Shown one piece after another: positions 1-8,759 of a stretch of DNA of 64,000 nucleotides. The stretch is from Nonomuraea thailandensis. Lineage in GTDB: Bacteria > Actinomycetota > Actinomycetes > Streptosporangiales > Streptosporangiaceae. The stretch's first letter is position 1; every line of letters starts with the position of its first letter. Under the pieces are notes generated by a model. It did not search any database and was not told the DNA's origin. It saw nothing but the letters and a program-made list of their open reading frames with translations. The position numbers and the translations under genes were made by a program. The stretch lies in NCBI RefSeq assembly GCF_024172165.1, contig NZ_JAMZEB010000002.1:1571501-1635500 (forward strand). The letters run 5' to 3'.

Positions 1-11
1 GCTGACAGGAG

Positions 12-36
12 GTAGGGCTCCCGCAAGGAGCCCTAC
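12..36. terminator. Perfect hairpin upstream of the ABC-F gene
   Basis: The arm GTAGGGCTCC at 12-21 is followed by a 5-base loop and its exact reverse complement at 27-36. No long T run follows, which is common in high-GC terminators. It may end the transcript of a gene left of the window, or it may be the terminator half of an attenuator for the ABC-F gene, whose start lies 82 bases further on. A second inverted repeat lies between it and the gene (ACTCCCGA 53-60, TCGGGAGT 98-105), and a GTATGCATAC palindrome sits at 45-54. Confidence 0.6.
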
Positions 37-117
37 ACTGATCGGTATGCATACTCCCGATTGACCGGCGGCGCACGCCCAATCCTTGTTTCCTAGCTCG
101 GGAGTGTTCCGGTCACC

Positions 118-1716
118 ATGATCATCGCCAATGACATCGAGCTGCGCGCGGGCGCGCGCCTGCTCATCGAGAAAGCCTCGTTCCGGGTCAATCCCGGTGA
201 CAAGATCGGGCTCGTCGGCCGCAACGGCGCGGGCAAGACGACGCTGACCAAGGTGCTGGCGGGCGAGGGCATACCCGCCGCCGGCACCGTCGCCACCACG
301 GGCAGCGTCGGCTACCTGCCGCAGGACCCGCGCACCGGCGACCTGCAGGTGCTCGCCCGCGACCGCATCCTGTCGGCGCGCGGGCTCGACGAGGTCATCC
401 GCAAGCTGCGCGAGGCCGAGCTCGGCATGTCCTCCGCCGACGACCGCACCAGGGAGAAGGCCGTCAGGCGGTACGGGCGGCTCGAAGATCAGATGCACGT
501 CCTGGGCGGATACGCCGCCGAGTCGGAGGCCGCCTCCATCGCCTCCAGTCTGGGCCTGCCCGACCGGGTGCTCGGGCAGCCGCTGCAAACGCTTTCCGGC
601 GGCCAGCGCAGGCGCGTGGAATTGGCGCGAATTCTTTTCAGCGGGGCGGAAACTCTCCTTCTCGACGAGCCCACAAACCACCTAGATGCGGACTCAATCG
701 GGTGGCTTCGTGATTTTTTGCGCAGTCATCAAGGTGGCTTGGTGATCATCAGCCACGATGTCGGCCTTCTTGAAGCGACGGTCAACAAGGTCCTGCACCT
801 GGACGCCAACCGGTCGGTGATCGATCACTACAACGTCGGCTGGAAGGCCTACCTGGCCCAGCGCGAGACCGACGAGAAGCGCAGGAAGCGCGAGCGGGCC
901 AACGCCGAGAAACAGGCCGGCGCGCTGCTGGCGCAGGCCGACAAGATGCGCGCCAAGGCCACCAAGGCCAAGGCCGCCCAGGACATGATGCGCCGGGCGC
1001 ACCGCCTGCTGGCCGGCACCGAGGAGGAGCGGCAGAGCGACAAGGTGGCGCGGCTGCGCTTCCCCGAGCCGCAGCCGTGCGGGCGCACGCCGCTGACGGC
1101 CGAAGGGCTGTCCAAGTCGTACGGGTCGCTGGAGGTGTTCACCGACGTCGACGTGGCCATCGACCGAGGTCACCGAGTCGTCATCCTCGGCCTGAACGGC
1201 GCGGGCAAGACGACGCTGCTGCGCATACTCGGCGGCATGGAGGAGCCCGACACCGGAGCGCTGAAGCCGGGCCACGGCCTCAAGGTCGGCTACTACGCCC
1301 AGGAGCACGAGACGCTCGACGCCGACCGTACGCTGCTGGAGAACATGCGCTCGGCCGGCGGCGAATTCACCGACACCGAGTTGCGCAAGGTGCTCGGCTC
1401 GTTCCTGTTCACCGGTGACGACGTCGACAAGCCCGCCGGCGTTCTGTCCGGTGGTGAGAAGACCAGGCTCGCACTAGCGATCTTGGTGCTCTCCAGTGCC
1501 AATGTCCTCCTTCTCGACGAGCCCACGAACAACCTCGATCCGGTCAGCCGCGAGCAGGTTCTCAACGCTCTGAGGTCGTATTCAGGAGCAATCGTCCTAG
1601 TCACACATGACGAGGGTGCCGTTGACGCCCTGTCACCGGATAGGGTGATCTTGCTACCTGACGGAACTGAAGACGCGTGGAGCGACGAATTTTCCGATCT
1701 TGTGGCACTTGCCTGA
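118..1716 (+). CDS. ABC-F family ATPase (ribosome-associated type)
   Basis: This is a cytosolic protein of 532 residues with two ABC ATPase domains and no membrane segments, the ABC-F layout. Family members act on the ribosome as translation factors or antibiotic-resistance proteins rather than as transporters. Walker A motifs GRNGAGKTT (about residue 34) and GLNGAGKTT (about 358), signatures LSGGQRRR and LSGGEKTR, and Walker B LLLDEPTNHLD and LLLDEPTNNLD are all intact. A long charged linker near residues 240-310, rich in Lys, Arg and Ala, fits the interdomain arm that reaches towards the tRNA site. The ATG at 118 begins the first beta strand. Codons from signature to H-loop in both domains (about 600-780 and 1440-1716) are more AT-rich than elsewhere in the gene. 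The leader carries inverted repeats. Whether it confers resistance cannot be decided from sequence. Confidence 0.93.
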   Translation: MIIANDIELRAGARLLIEKASFRVNPGDKIGLVGRNGAGKTTLTKVLAGEGIPAAGTVATTGSVGYLPQDPRTGDLQVLARDRILSARGLDEVIRKLREAELGMSSADDRTREKAVRRYGRLEDQMHVLGGYAAESEAASIASSLGLPDRVLGQPLQTLSGGQRRRVELARILFSGAETLLLDEPTNHLDADSIGWLRDFLRSHQGGLVIISHDVGLLEATVNKVLHLDANRSVIDHYNVGWKAYLAQRETDEKRRKRERANAEKQAGALLAQADKMRAKATKAKAAQDMMRRAHRLLAGTEEERQSDKVARLRFPEPQPCGRTPLTAEGLSKSYGSLEVFTDVDVAIDRGHRVVILGLNGAGKTTLLRILGGMEEPDTGALKPGHGLKVGYYAQEHETLDADRTLLENMRSAGGEFTDTELRKVLGSFLFTGDDVDKPAGVLSGGEKTRLALAILVLSSANVLLLDEPTNNLDPVSREQVLNALRSYSGAIVLVTHDEGAVDALSPDRVILLPDGTEDAWSDEFSDLVALA

Positions 1717-1829
1717 TCTTAATTTGAGTGGGTACGGATCTTTTCCCGTGGAGTAGGTAGCCGATCCCGCTGAAATGACTGATCATGGCGGAGTAACGCT
1801 GCGGAAGTCCGGCACTACAGGAGGTACTC

Positions 1830-2045
1830 GTGGCCGAGACACTGAAGAAGGGCACCCGGGTCACCGGGGCCGACCGGGAAAAACTGGCCGGCGATCTCAA
1901 GAAGCGCTACGCCGCGGGCGAAAGCATCCGTGCGCTGGCCGCTTCGACCGGTCGGTCTTACGGGTTCATCCACCGCATCCTCAGCGAGTCCGGTGTGACT
2001 CTGCGCGGACGCGGCGGGGCGACCCGAGGCAAGTCCAAGCGCTGA
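1830..2045 (+). CDS. Small helix-turn-helix protein
   Basis: This 71-residue basic protein starts with GTG, set by a strong AGGAGGT five bases upstream. Residues about 22-50 (KKRYAAGESIRALAASTGRS and on) read as a resolvase- or Fis-like helix-turn-helix, and the tail is Arg/Gly/Lys-rich. Small proteins of this shape are common in actinomycetes and are presumed DNA-binding. It has its own 113-base upstream gap after the ABC-F gene and may be transcribed with it or separately. Target sites and role are unknown. Confidence 0.85.
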   Translation: MAETLKKGTRVTGADREKLAGDLKKRYAAGESIRALAASTGRSYGFIHRILSESGVTLRGRGGATRGKSKR

Positions 2046-2172
2046 CGGCCGCCTCGGAACGTGCGACCGCAGCCGCCCGTCCCTAGTCAGCCGCCGTCGC
2101 GCCCGAGCCAGAACGATATTCTGTAGGCTCGGGCGCGACGGTCAGCAGCAGTCCGACGACAAGGAGCGGGCG

Positions 2173-2988
2173 ATGGCGGAAGCGCAGGCGCAACAGCGCG
2201 GGGGGTATGCGGACGACGGCCCTGCCACGGCAGAGGGCGGAGTTCGCCTCGAGGTGGACGGTGAGATAGCGACGATCACGCTGGCCCGGCCGGAAAAGCG
2301 CAACGCACAGACGTTCGCGACATGGTCGGCACTGGCTCGCATCGGCGAGAGCCTGCCCGAGCAGGTGCGCGTCGTCGTCGTGAAAGGTGAGGGACCGTCC
2401 TTCTCGGCAGGCATCGACCTGCGAATGTTCACACCTGAGGGGGTGCCCGGACAGGGCTCGTTCGGCTCGGCGGCCAAGAGCGACGGCGCCGATTTCGAGC
2501 AGCGCATCAGACAGGCCCAAGCGGGGTTCCTGTGGCTGCGCCGCCCGGAGATCGTCTCCATCGCCGCGGTGCAGGGGCACGCGATCGGGGCGGGGTTCCA
2601 GCTCGCGCTCTCCTGTGACCTGCGGATCGTGGCCGACGACGTCTCGTTCTGCATGAAAGAGCCCGCACTGGGCCTGGTGCCCGACCTGACGGGGACCAAG
2701 CCCCTGGTCGAGCTGGTGGGCCTGGCCAAGGCGATCGACATCTGCCTGACCGCCAGGACCGTGCACGCCGATGAGGCCATGCGCATCGGCCTCGCGGAGA
2801 GAGTGGTCGCCGGGGGCGACCTGGATCAAGCGGTACGTGAGAAGGTCGCGCAGTTGCTGTCCACCAACCGGGACGCGGCCGTGGCGACCAAGCGGCTCCT
2901 CCAGGGGGCGCAGGCACGCACCCTGGAGGAGCAGAGTGTGGCCGAGGGGATCGAGCAGGCGGCGCGGATCAAGGCGCTGTTCGGCTGA
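2173..2988 (+). CDS. Enoyl-CoA hydratase/isomerase family protein
   Basis: A crotonase-fold protein of 271 residues, the usual size. Crotonases act on acyl-CoA thioesters, classically hydrating enoyl-CoA in fatty-acid oxidation. The two oxyanion-hole segments are visible as GEGPSFSAGIDLRMF and AVQGHAIGAGFQLALSCDLRI. The usual catalytic Glu segment reads KEPALGLVPDLTGT, so an acidic residue is present but shifted by one relative to the common PE order. The substrate may therefore not be a simple enoyl-CoA. ATG 2173 follows AAGGAG at a normal distance. The first 25 residues are an extension ahead of the fold. It is followed by a 340-base gap. Confidence 0.88.
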   Translation: MAEAQAQQRGGYADDGPATAEGGVRLEVDGEIATITLARPEKRNAQTFATWSALARIGESLPEQVRVVVVKGEGPSFSAGIDLRMFTPEGVPGQGSFGSAAKSDGADFEQRIRQAQAGFLWLRRPEIVSIAAVQGHAIGAGFQLALSCDLRIVADDVSFCMKEPALGLVPDLTGTKPLVELVGLAKAIDICLTARTVHADEAMRIGLAERVVAGGDLDQAVREKVAQLLSTNRDAAVATKRLLQGAQARTLEEQSVAEGIEQAARIKALFG

Positions 2989-3328
2989 TTGAACGGTCAA
3001 GAAATTCGCGGTTGACGTGCGTCGGCGGTGAGCGCCTTTCGCCTGCCGCCGGGCCGTGAGGGGGCTGTGCCGTCCGCATGCGGGTGATTGGGGCACCTAT
3101 GTGGGATGCGGCCCCGGTGGCGCTCAGAGGGGGCTTCGGGGGACGCTGAGAGGTATGCGGCGTCCGGCCGCCGTGCGGGGACGGCGGCGTGTGCGGGGCG
3201 GTCGCGCGTGGGTGCGGCCGCATATGGGGGCGGCTGCGTGTGGGTGCGGAGTTTCGCGCTGAGCTGAGACGGGAATCCCCGGCCGCTCCGGCGGCGCTGT
3301 CTCCGGCGGAGGAGGAGGGATCCCCCGG
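2989..3328. other. 340-base intergenic region, no gene seen
   Basis: The stretch between the crotonase stop and the ABC exporter start is G-rich on the + strand, with scattered GGTGCGG-like words. TTGACG occurs at 3013 without a convincing -10 element. The end (about 3304-3318) holds the GGAGGAGGAGGG SD of the next gene. No coding sequence, tRNA or clear terminator could be supported. Confidence 0.6.
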
Positions 3329-5215
3329 ATGGCGATGATGGGTGGGGGCTTCGGCCCCGGCATGATGACGTCCCTGCGGCGCGACGGCTCGGTCACCAAG
3401 CAGCGGCTGCGTCCCGGCACGGTCCGGCGCATCGCGCGCTACGCCCGGCCGTACACCCGGCAGATCACGGCGTTCCTGCTGCTCGTCGTGGCGGGCGCGG
3501 TGATCGTGGTCGCCAACCCGCTGCTGATGAAGGCGATCATCGACGACGGCATCCTGCTGAAGCAGACCGGCGTGGTGATCGGGCTGGCGGTGGCGATCGC
3601 CGCGCTCGCGGTGGTGGACGCCGGGCTGACGCTGGTGCAGCGGTGGTTCTCCGCGCGCATCGGCGAGGGCCTGATCTACGACCTGCGCACCGAGGTGTTC
3701 GACCACGTGCAGCGCATGCCGGTCGCGTTCTTCATGCGCGCCCAGACCGGCGCGCTGGTCAGCAGGCTGAACACCGACGTGATCGGCGCCCAGCGCGCCC
3801 TGACCAGCACCCTGTCCTCCGTCGTGTCCAACGTGGTCAGCCTGGTCCTGGTGCTGGGCGCGATGCTGGCGCTGTCGTGGCAGGTGACGCTGGTCGCGCT
3901 GGTGCTGCTGCCGATCTTCATCGTGCCCGCCAAGTACGTCGGCCGCCGCATGTCGGCGCTGACCCGCGAGCAGATGCAGCTCGACGCCGAGATGAGCTCC
4001 GTCACCACCGAGCGCTTCAACGTGGCCGGCGCCATGGTCGCCAAGCTGTACGGCAGGCCCGAGGACGACGCCGAGGTGTTCGGCAGGCGCGCGGCCAGGG
4101 TGCGGGACGTCGGCGTGACCGTCGGCATGTACGGCACCGTCTTCCGGGTCGCGCTCGGCCTGATCGCGGCGCTGGCCACCGCCCTCGTCTACGGCATCGG
4201 CGGCGTGCTGTCCGTCTCCGGCGCCTTCGAGCTCGGCACGCTGGTGGCCCTGGCCGCCCTGCTCATGCGCCTGTACGGCCCCCTCACGTCCCTGTCGAAC
4301 GTGCACGTGGACGTGATGACCGCGCTCGTCAGCTTCGACCGGGTCTTCGAGATCCTCGACCTCAAGCCCATGGTGGCGCAGAAGCCGGACGCCGTGCCGG
4401 TGCCCGGGGGGCCCGTGACGATCGAGTTCGACGACGTGAGCTTCCGCTACCCGGCCGCCGACGAGGTCTCGCTGGCCTCGCTGGAGTCGGTGGCCAGGCA
4501 GGACACGGGCCCGTCGTACCCGGTGCTGAAGGGCGTGTCGTTCACGGCCGGGCCGGGCCGGCTCATCGCGCTCGTCGGCCACAGCGGCGCGGGCAAGACC
4601 ACGATCACCTCGCTGGTGTCCCGGCTGTACGACGTCAACGAGGGCGCGGTCCGGATCAACGGGATCGACGTGCGCGACGCCACGCTCGACTCGCTGCGCG
4701 ACACGGTGGGCGTGGTCATGCAGGACGCCCACCTGTTCCACGACACCATCGGCGCCAACCTCCGCTACGCCAGGCCGGAGGCGACCGACGAGGAGATCCG
4801 CGAGGCGCTGCGCGCCGCGCAGATCGGCGAGCTGGTCGAGAGCCTGCCCGACGGGCTGGACACCGTGGTGGGCGACCGCGGCTACCGGCTGTCCGGAGGA
4901 GAGAAGCAGCGGCTGGCGCTGGCCAGGCTGCTGCTGAAGGCGCCGCGCGTGGTCGTGCTCGACGAGGCCACCGCCCACCTCGACTCCGAGTCGGAGGCCG
5001 CCGTGCAGGTGGCGCTGAAGACCGCGCTGGAGGGCCGCACGTCGCTGGTCATCGCGCACCGGCTCTCGACGATCAGGGAGGCCGACGAGATCCTCGTCAT
5101 CCACGACGGCCGGGTCGCCGAGCGCGGCGGGCACGAGGAACTGCTGGCGCGCGGCGGGCTGTACGCCGAGCTCTACCGCACCCAGTTCAGCTCCTCGGGC
5201 AGCCCGGCCTCATGA
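3329..5215 (+). CDS. ABC exporter, fused membrane and ATPase domains
   Basis: A 628-residue half-transporter of the multidrug/lipid exporter type, expected to work as a homodimer in the cell membrane. Six hydrophobic segments lie between about residues 45 and 320. The ATPase follows with Walker A GHSGAGKTT (about 416), signature LSGGEKQRLALARLL, Walker B VVVLDEATAHLD and H-loop IAHRLST, all consensus. The ATPase carries an insertion of about 20 residues (around DEVSLASLESVARQD) between its first strands. The Met-rich N-terminus MAMMGGGFGPGMM offers several starts, and ATG 3329 is best placed after the GGAGGAGG stretch. Substrate unknown. It converges on the sulfotransferase gene with a 9-base gap. 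Confidence 0.92.
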   Translation: MAMMGGGFGPGMMTSLRRDGSVTKQRLRPGTVRRIARYARPYTRQITAFLLLVVAGAVIVVANPLLMKAIIDDGILLKQTGVVIGLAVAIAALAVVDAGLTLVQRWFSARIGEGLIYDLRTEVFDHVQRMPVAFFMRAQTGALVSRLNTDVIGAQRALTSTLSSVVSNVVSLVLVLGAMLALSWQVTLVALVLLPIFIVPAKYVGRRMSALTREQMQLDAEMSSVTTERFNVAGAMVAKLYGRPEDDAEVFGRRAARVRDVGVTVGMYGTVFRVALGLIAALATALVYGIGGVLSVSGAFELGTLVALAALLMRLYGPLTSLSNVHVDVMTALVSFDRVFEILDLKPMVAQKPDAVPVPGGPVTIEFDDVSFRYPAADEVSLASLESVARQDTGPSYPVLKGVSFTAGPGRLIALVGHSGAGKTTITSLVSRLYDVNEGAVRINGIDVRDATLDSLRDTVGVVMQDAHLFHDTIGANLRYARPEATDEEIREALRAAQIGELVESLPDGLDTVVGDRGYRLSGGEKQRLALARLLLKAPRVVVLDEATAHLDSESEAAVQVALKTALEGRTSLVIAHRLSTIREADEILVIHDGRVAERGGHEELLARGGLYAELYRTQFSSSGSPAS

Positions 5216-5224
5216 GCGCACGGC

Positions 5225-6109
5225 TCAGCCCTGCTGGTAGCCCAGCCGCCTGAGCTCCTCCCTGGCGACCTTGCTCACCAGCTCCAGGTCGTCGCGGCGC
5301 AGCCGGGTGCGCCAGGCGCCGACCTTGGGCACCGCGGTGTCGTACAGCACGACCTTGGACACCCGCGTCTCCAGGAACTCCGACAGTGTGGCCACCGACT
5401 GGGGCGGCCTGTCGACCAGGTCCTCGTAGCGCAGGGTGAGCAGCTGCGGCTCGGGCAGCGTGCGGCGCAGCTCGGCGCTCATCCGCACGGCGCCGCGCCA
5501 GCGCAGCGCGCTCTTGCCCGCGGCCGGCATGGTCTTCCAGCGCTCCAGGTGCTCGTCCTTGTTGACGCCCAGGAACGCGTTGGGAAACTCGGTCTGCTCG
5601 CTCAGCATCGCCGGCTTGAACCAGGCCAGGCAGGCCGGGTCGCCCAGCATGCCGGCCACGACGTCGCGGCCGTCGCGGATGAGCTGCACGAACCGGGCGT
5701 CGGGGAAGGCCTGCAGCAGCACGGGCGCGCTGTAGAGCAGGTCGGGGCTGCCGTCGCCGAAGCGGGTGACGTCACCGGCCGAGACGCAGGGGCCCAGGCC
5801 CGTGACGCCGCCCGCCTCGCGGCACGGCTCGGCGCACTCGCCGCAGGAGCGGGGCAGCACCTGCCACGACTCGGCGAGCGCGTCGCGCATGACGCGAACC
5901 GCGCCGGACGTGCGGGCGATGGACGGCTTGCGGGCGAAGGCGTACACCACGTGCGCCACGCTCGCGCGGCCCATCGTCACGTGGAAGCCCGGCGAGCGTT
6001 TCAGGGCGCGGGCCAGCAGATCCACGCCGGAATGCGGAGCTCCGAGCAGGAAGACCGGCCGGCGGACCTTGATGCCGTTGACCACGAGGATGTGGGGCGG
6101 AAGTCGCAT
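5225..6109 (-). CDS. Sulfotransferase family protein
   Basis: The protein (294 residues from ATG 6109) has the P-loop-like 5'-phosphosulfate segment RRPVFLLGAPHSGVDLLARAL near the N-terminus and the 3'-phosphate segment FVQLIRDGRDVVAGML in the middle, the hallmarks of PAPS-dependent sulfotransferases. A CGECAEPCREAGG cysteine cluster at about residue 100 is unusual and could bind metal or form disulfides. An in-frame ATG at 6139 would add ten residues, but it abuts the GTG of the divergent sirtuin (6140) with no room between. I prefer 6109, which leaves 30 bases for divergent promoters. Acceptor substrate unknown. Confidence 0.85.
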   Translation of the reverse strand: MRLPPHILVVNGIKVRRPVFLLGAPHSGVDLLARALKRSPGFHVTMGRASVAHVVYAFARKPSIARTSGAVRVMRDALAESWQVLPRSCGECAEPCREAGGVTGLGPCVSAGDVTRFGDGSPDLLYSAPVLLQAFPDARFVQLIRDGRDVVAGMLGDPACLAWFKPAMLSEQTEFPNAFLGVNKDEHLERWKTMPAAGKSALRWRGAVRMSAELRRTLPEPQLLTLRYEDLVDRPPQSVATLSEFLETRVSKVVLYDTAVPKVGAWRTRLRRDDLELVSKVAREELRRLGYQQG

Positions 6110-6139
6110 ACGGAAAGCAAGTGTGACACCGTTTGCCAC

Positions 6140-6877
6140 GTGAACGAGCCATCGTCAGTGTCGGTGCTGACCGGTGCGGGCATCTCCACCGACTCGGGGA
6201 TCCCCGACTTCCGGGGGCCGCAGGGGGTCTGGACGAAGAATCCGCAGGCCGAGGCCAACGCCACGATCGACCGCTACCTGGCGGACCCCGACGTCAGGCG
6301 CGCCACGTGGCAGGCCAGGCTGGAGTCCCCGGCCTGGCGGGCCCAGCCGAACCCCGCCCACCACGCGCTGGTCGAGCTGGAGCACGCCGGCCTGCTGCGG
6401 GCCCTGATCACGCAGAACATCGACGAGCTGCACCAGCGCGCCGGCTCCTCGCCGGAGAAGGTCATCGAGCTGCACGGCACCATGCGCCGCGCCGAGTGCC
6501 TGTCCTGCGACCTGATCACGCCCATGGAGGAGGTGCTCGCCAGGGTGGCCGCGGGCGAGGAGGACCCGCCCTGCCCCCGCTGCGGCGGCATCCAGAAGTC
6601 CAACACGATCTCGTTCGGGCAGAACCTCAAGGCCGAGGTGATCGACGCGGCGCTCGGCGCGGCCCGCTCCTGCGACCTGTTCGTGGCGATCGGCACCTCG
6701 CTGACCGTGCATCCCGCGGCCGGGCTGTGCGGCGAGGCGCTCGACGCCGGCGCCCGGCTCGTGATCGTGAACGCCCAGCCCACGCCGTATGATCCGTTCG
6801 CCGACCGAGTCGTCAACGAGCCGATCGGCCAGGCACTACCCGCGCTCGTCAAGGAGCTGATCGATGCGGCCAGGTGA
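6140..6877 (+). CDS. Sir2-family NAD-dependent protein deacylase
   Basis: A 245-residue sirtuin. The NAD-binding motif GAGISTDSGIPDFRGP, the catalytic strand ITQNIDELHQRAG, the active-site ELHG histidine and two zinc Cys pairs (CLSC and CPRCGG) are all present, so it should be active. Sirtuins remove acyl groups from protein lysines, consuming NAD. The start is GTG 6140: upstream codons read through the sulfotransferase antisense, and translation from GTG puts the glycine loop a few residues in. No SD is evident, so it may be leaderless. The 3' end overlaps the LD-carboxypeptidase start by 14 bases, suggesting coupling. A second sirtuin lies at 26382. Confidence 0.92.
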   Translation: MNEPSSVSVLTGAGISTDSGIPDFRGPQGVWTKNPQAEANATIDRYLADPDVRRATWQARLESPAWRAQPNPAHHALVELEHAGLLRALITQNIDELHQRAGSSPEKVIELHGTMRRAECLSCDLITPMEEVLARVAAGEEDPPCPRCGGIQKSNTISFGQNLKAEVIDAALGAARSCDLFVAIGTSLTVHPAAGLCGEALDAGARLVIVNAQPTPYDPFADRVVNEPIGQALPALVKELIDAAR

Positions 6878-7763
6878 CACCGTCGCCGTTGTTGCCCCCT
6901 CAGGACCGCCCAGCGCCGTGCTGCTCAAGCGCGGCGTCCAGCGGCTGGAGTCGCTGGGGCTGAAGGTGGTCGTGGGCGAGCACGTGCTCGACCGCCAGGG
7001 CCTCGACTACCTGGCGGGCGAGGACGCCGCCAGGGCCGCCGACCTGCAGTCGGCCTGGTGCGATCCGGCCGTCTCCGGGGTGTTCTGCTGCCGGGGCGGG
7101 TACGGCGCCGGGCGGCTGCTCGGCCTGCTCGACTGGGGCCTGATGCGCGAGGCCGGACCCAAGGTGCTGCTCGGGTCGAGCGACATCACGGCGCTGCACA
7201 ACGCGTTCGCCATCGAGCTGGGGGTGCCCACGCTGCACGGGCCGATGGCCGCCTGCGACGTGATCGCGGGCGACGAGAGCGGGCCCGAGCCGGAGACGTG
7301 GGAGAGCCTGCGCGAGGCGCTCTTCGGCGCGGCCACCACCACGGTGGCGGGCGATCGGGTGCTGGCGCCCGGTCGGGCCGAGGGCGTGCTGCGCGGCGGG
7401 AACCTGTCGCTGGTCGCCTCGATGTGCGGCACGCGGTGGCAGCCGTCCTTCGACGGGGCGATCGCGTTCCTGGAGGACGTGGGCGAGGATCCGTACCGGA
7501 TCGACCGCATGCTCACCCAGCTGCTGCAGGCGGGCGTGTTCGACGGGGTGCGCGGGATCGCGCTCGGGTCGTGGGTGGGATGCGGGGATCCGTACCCCGT
7601 TCTGGAGGATCGGCTGGCGCCGCTCGGGGTGCCGATCGTGGCCGGGCTGCCCGTCGGGCACGGGTCGCCACAGCACAGTGTCTGGCTTGGCGCACTTGGT
7701 GGTATCGATACCGAATCGTGCTCCCTAACTGGCATGATGCGGAATGAGGAGCAGGCAAGGTAG
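6864..7763 (+). CDS. LD-carboxypeptidase, peptidase family S66
   Basis: At 299 residues this matches the S66 family (LdcA, microcin-immunity MccF). LdcA cleaves the terminal D-Ala from tetrapeptide murein stems during wall recycling, and some relatives inactivate peptide-nucleotide antibiotics. The catalytic triad can be assigned: Ser in LLGSSDITALHN, Glu in FLEDVGEDPYRIDRML, His in PVGHGSPQHSV. The RGGYGAGRLL motif that precedes the nucleophile is also present. No signal peptide, so cytosolic. ATG 6864 lies inside the sirtuin reading frame, indicating translational coupling. The last 80 bases are less GC-rich than the rest. Confidence 0.9.
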   Translation: MRPGDTVAVVAPSGPPSAVLLKRGVQRLESLGLKVVVGEHVLDRQGLDYLAGEDAARAADLQSAWCDPAVSGVFCCRGGYGAGRLLGLLDWGLMREAGPKVLLGSSDITALHNAFAIELGVPTLHGPMAACDVIAGDESGPEPETWESLREALFGAATTTVAGDRVLAPGRAEGVLRGGNLSLVASMCGTRWQPSFDGAIAFLEDVGEDPYRIDRMLTQLLQAGVFDGVRGIALGSWVGCGDPYPVLEDRLAPLGVPIVAGLPVGHGSPQHSVWLGALGGIDTESCSLTGMMRNEEQAR

Positions 7764-7796
7764 GAGGGACGAATCCGACAGAAAGGGACACGACGC

Positions 7797-8663
7797 GTGA
7801 ACTTGTTCAGGCGTGAGCCCTCTCGCCGGCCGGTCGAGGACGTCGATCTCGACTCGTTGCTCGCGCTCGTCGCGGAGTCCCTCGGATACACCTTCGAGTT
7901 CGCCCATGACGGCTCCGCCGTGACGCTCGGTGGAGCGCCGGGCGCGCTCGTCGTCAGGCTCACCGGGCTGCGGCGCGAGGCAGGGCGCAGGGCCAGGGAA
8001 GACTGGCCCGTGCTGGTCTCCGAGCACCTCGCGCACGCCGTGGCCACCGCCGGCGAGCGGCTGGACGTGTGCGACCTCGACCAGGTGCGCCCGCTGATGC
8101 GCACCCGCGTGGAGGCCGTGGACGAGGTCCCCGACCTGACCCGCGTCGTCGGCCGCCACCTCAGCGCCGACCTCGTCGAGTTGCTGACCGTCGGCTCCCG
8201 TCCGGTGCGCCCGGAGGAGTCCGGATGCTGGCCCGTGCCCACCGGGCAGGCCCTCGACCTGGCCGTGGCCAACGTGCGGGGGCAGGAGCGGCTGCGGGTG
8301 GAGTACATCGAGCTGTCGGGCACGCCCGTCACCCGGCTGACCGCCTCCAGCCCGTCGGCCGCCACGCATCTGCGGTGGCTGGCCGACTACCTGGCGGTGC
8401 CCGCCGACGGGGTGCTCGTGGTGCTGCCGGATCCGTACACGTTGCTGGTGCATCCGGTGGACGGGATCGGGGTGGTGCGGGCCATCGAGCGGCTGCGGGT
8501 GCATGCCGCTCGCACCGACGGGCTCAGCTCGCAGGTGCACTGGTGGCACGCGGGGCGGCTGACGTTGATCAGGGCCGACATCGTGACCAGGGACGGGCAG
8601 ACCAGGCTCGTCGTGGCGCCGCCGCCGGACTTCGCCCGCGTCCTGGCCCGGCTGGCTGTCTGA
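7797..8663 (+). CDS. Unknown protein, weakly YtpQ/DUF1444-like
   Basis: This 288-residue soluble protein has no motif I recognise with certainty. The central part (residues about 50-110) and the segment VLVVLPDPYTLLVHPV recall DUF1444/YtpQ proteins, but this is an impression, not a match. It has no signal peptide or membrane helix. It starts with GTG 7797 after AAAGGGAC and sits 33 bases after the LD-carboxypeptidase, so the sirtuin, carboxypeptidase and this gene may form one transcript. Function unknown. Confidence 0.75.
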   Translation: MNLFRREPSRRPVEDVDLDSLLALVAESLGYTFEFAHDGSAVTLGGAPGALVVRLTGLRREAGRRAREDWPVLVSEHLAHAVATAGERLDVCDLDQVRPLMRTRVEAVDEVPDLTRVVGRHLSADLVELLTVGSRPVRPEESGCWPVPTGQALDLAVANVRGQERLRVEYIELSGTPVTRLTASSPSAATHLRWLADYLAVPADGVLVVLPDPYTLLVHPVDGIGVVRAIERLRVHAARTDGLSSQVHWWHAGRLTLIRADIVTRDGQTRLVVAPPPDFARVLARLAV

Positions 8664-8759
8664 GAGCCTGCCGCTCCGGGGCCGGCCGGTCGTCTGAAGC
8701 GTTTTCCGCGGCCCGCCCTCGCCTCCGGCCGGGCTCGGCAGGAGGCGAGGGGCCGGAGG

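Noticed and set aside
2969..5134. 721-codon minus-strand frame
   Set aside because: Antisense shadow of the ABC exporter; composition is His/Gln/Arg-rich with no domain.
3643..5253. 536-codon plus-strand frame
   Set aside because: Out-of-frame shadow of the exporter gene, dominated by Arg, Gly, Ala.
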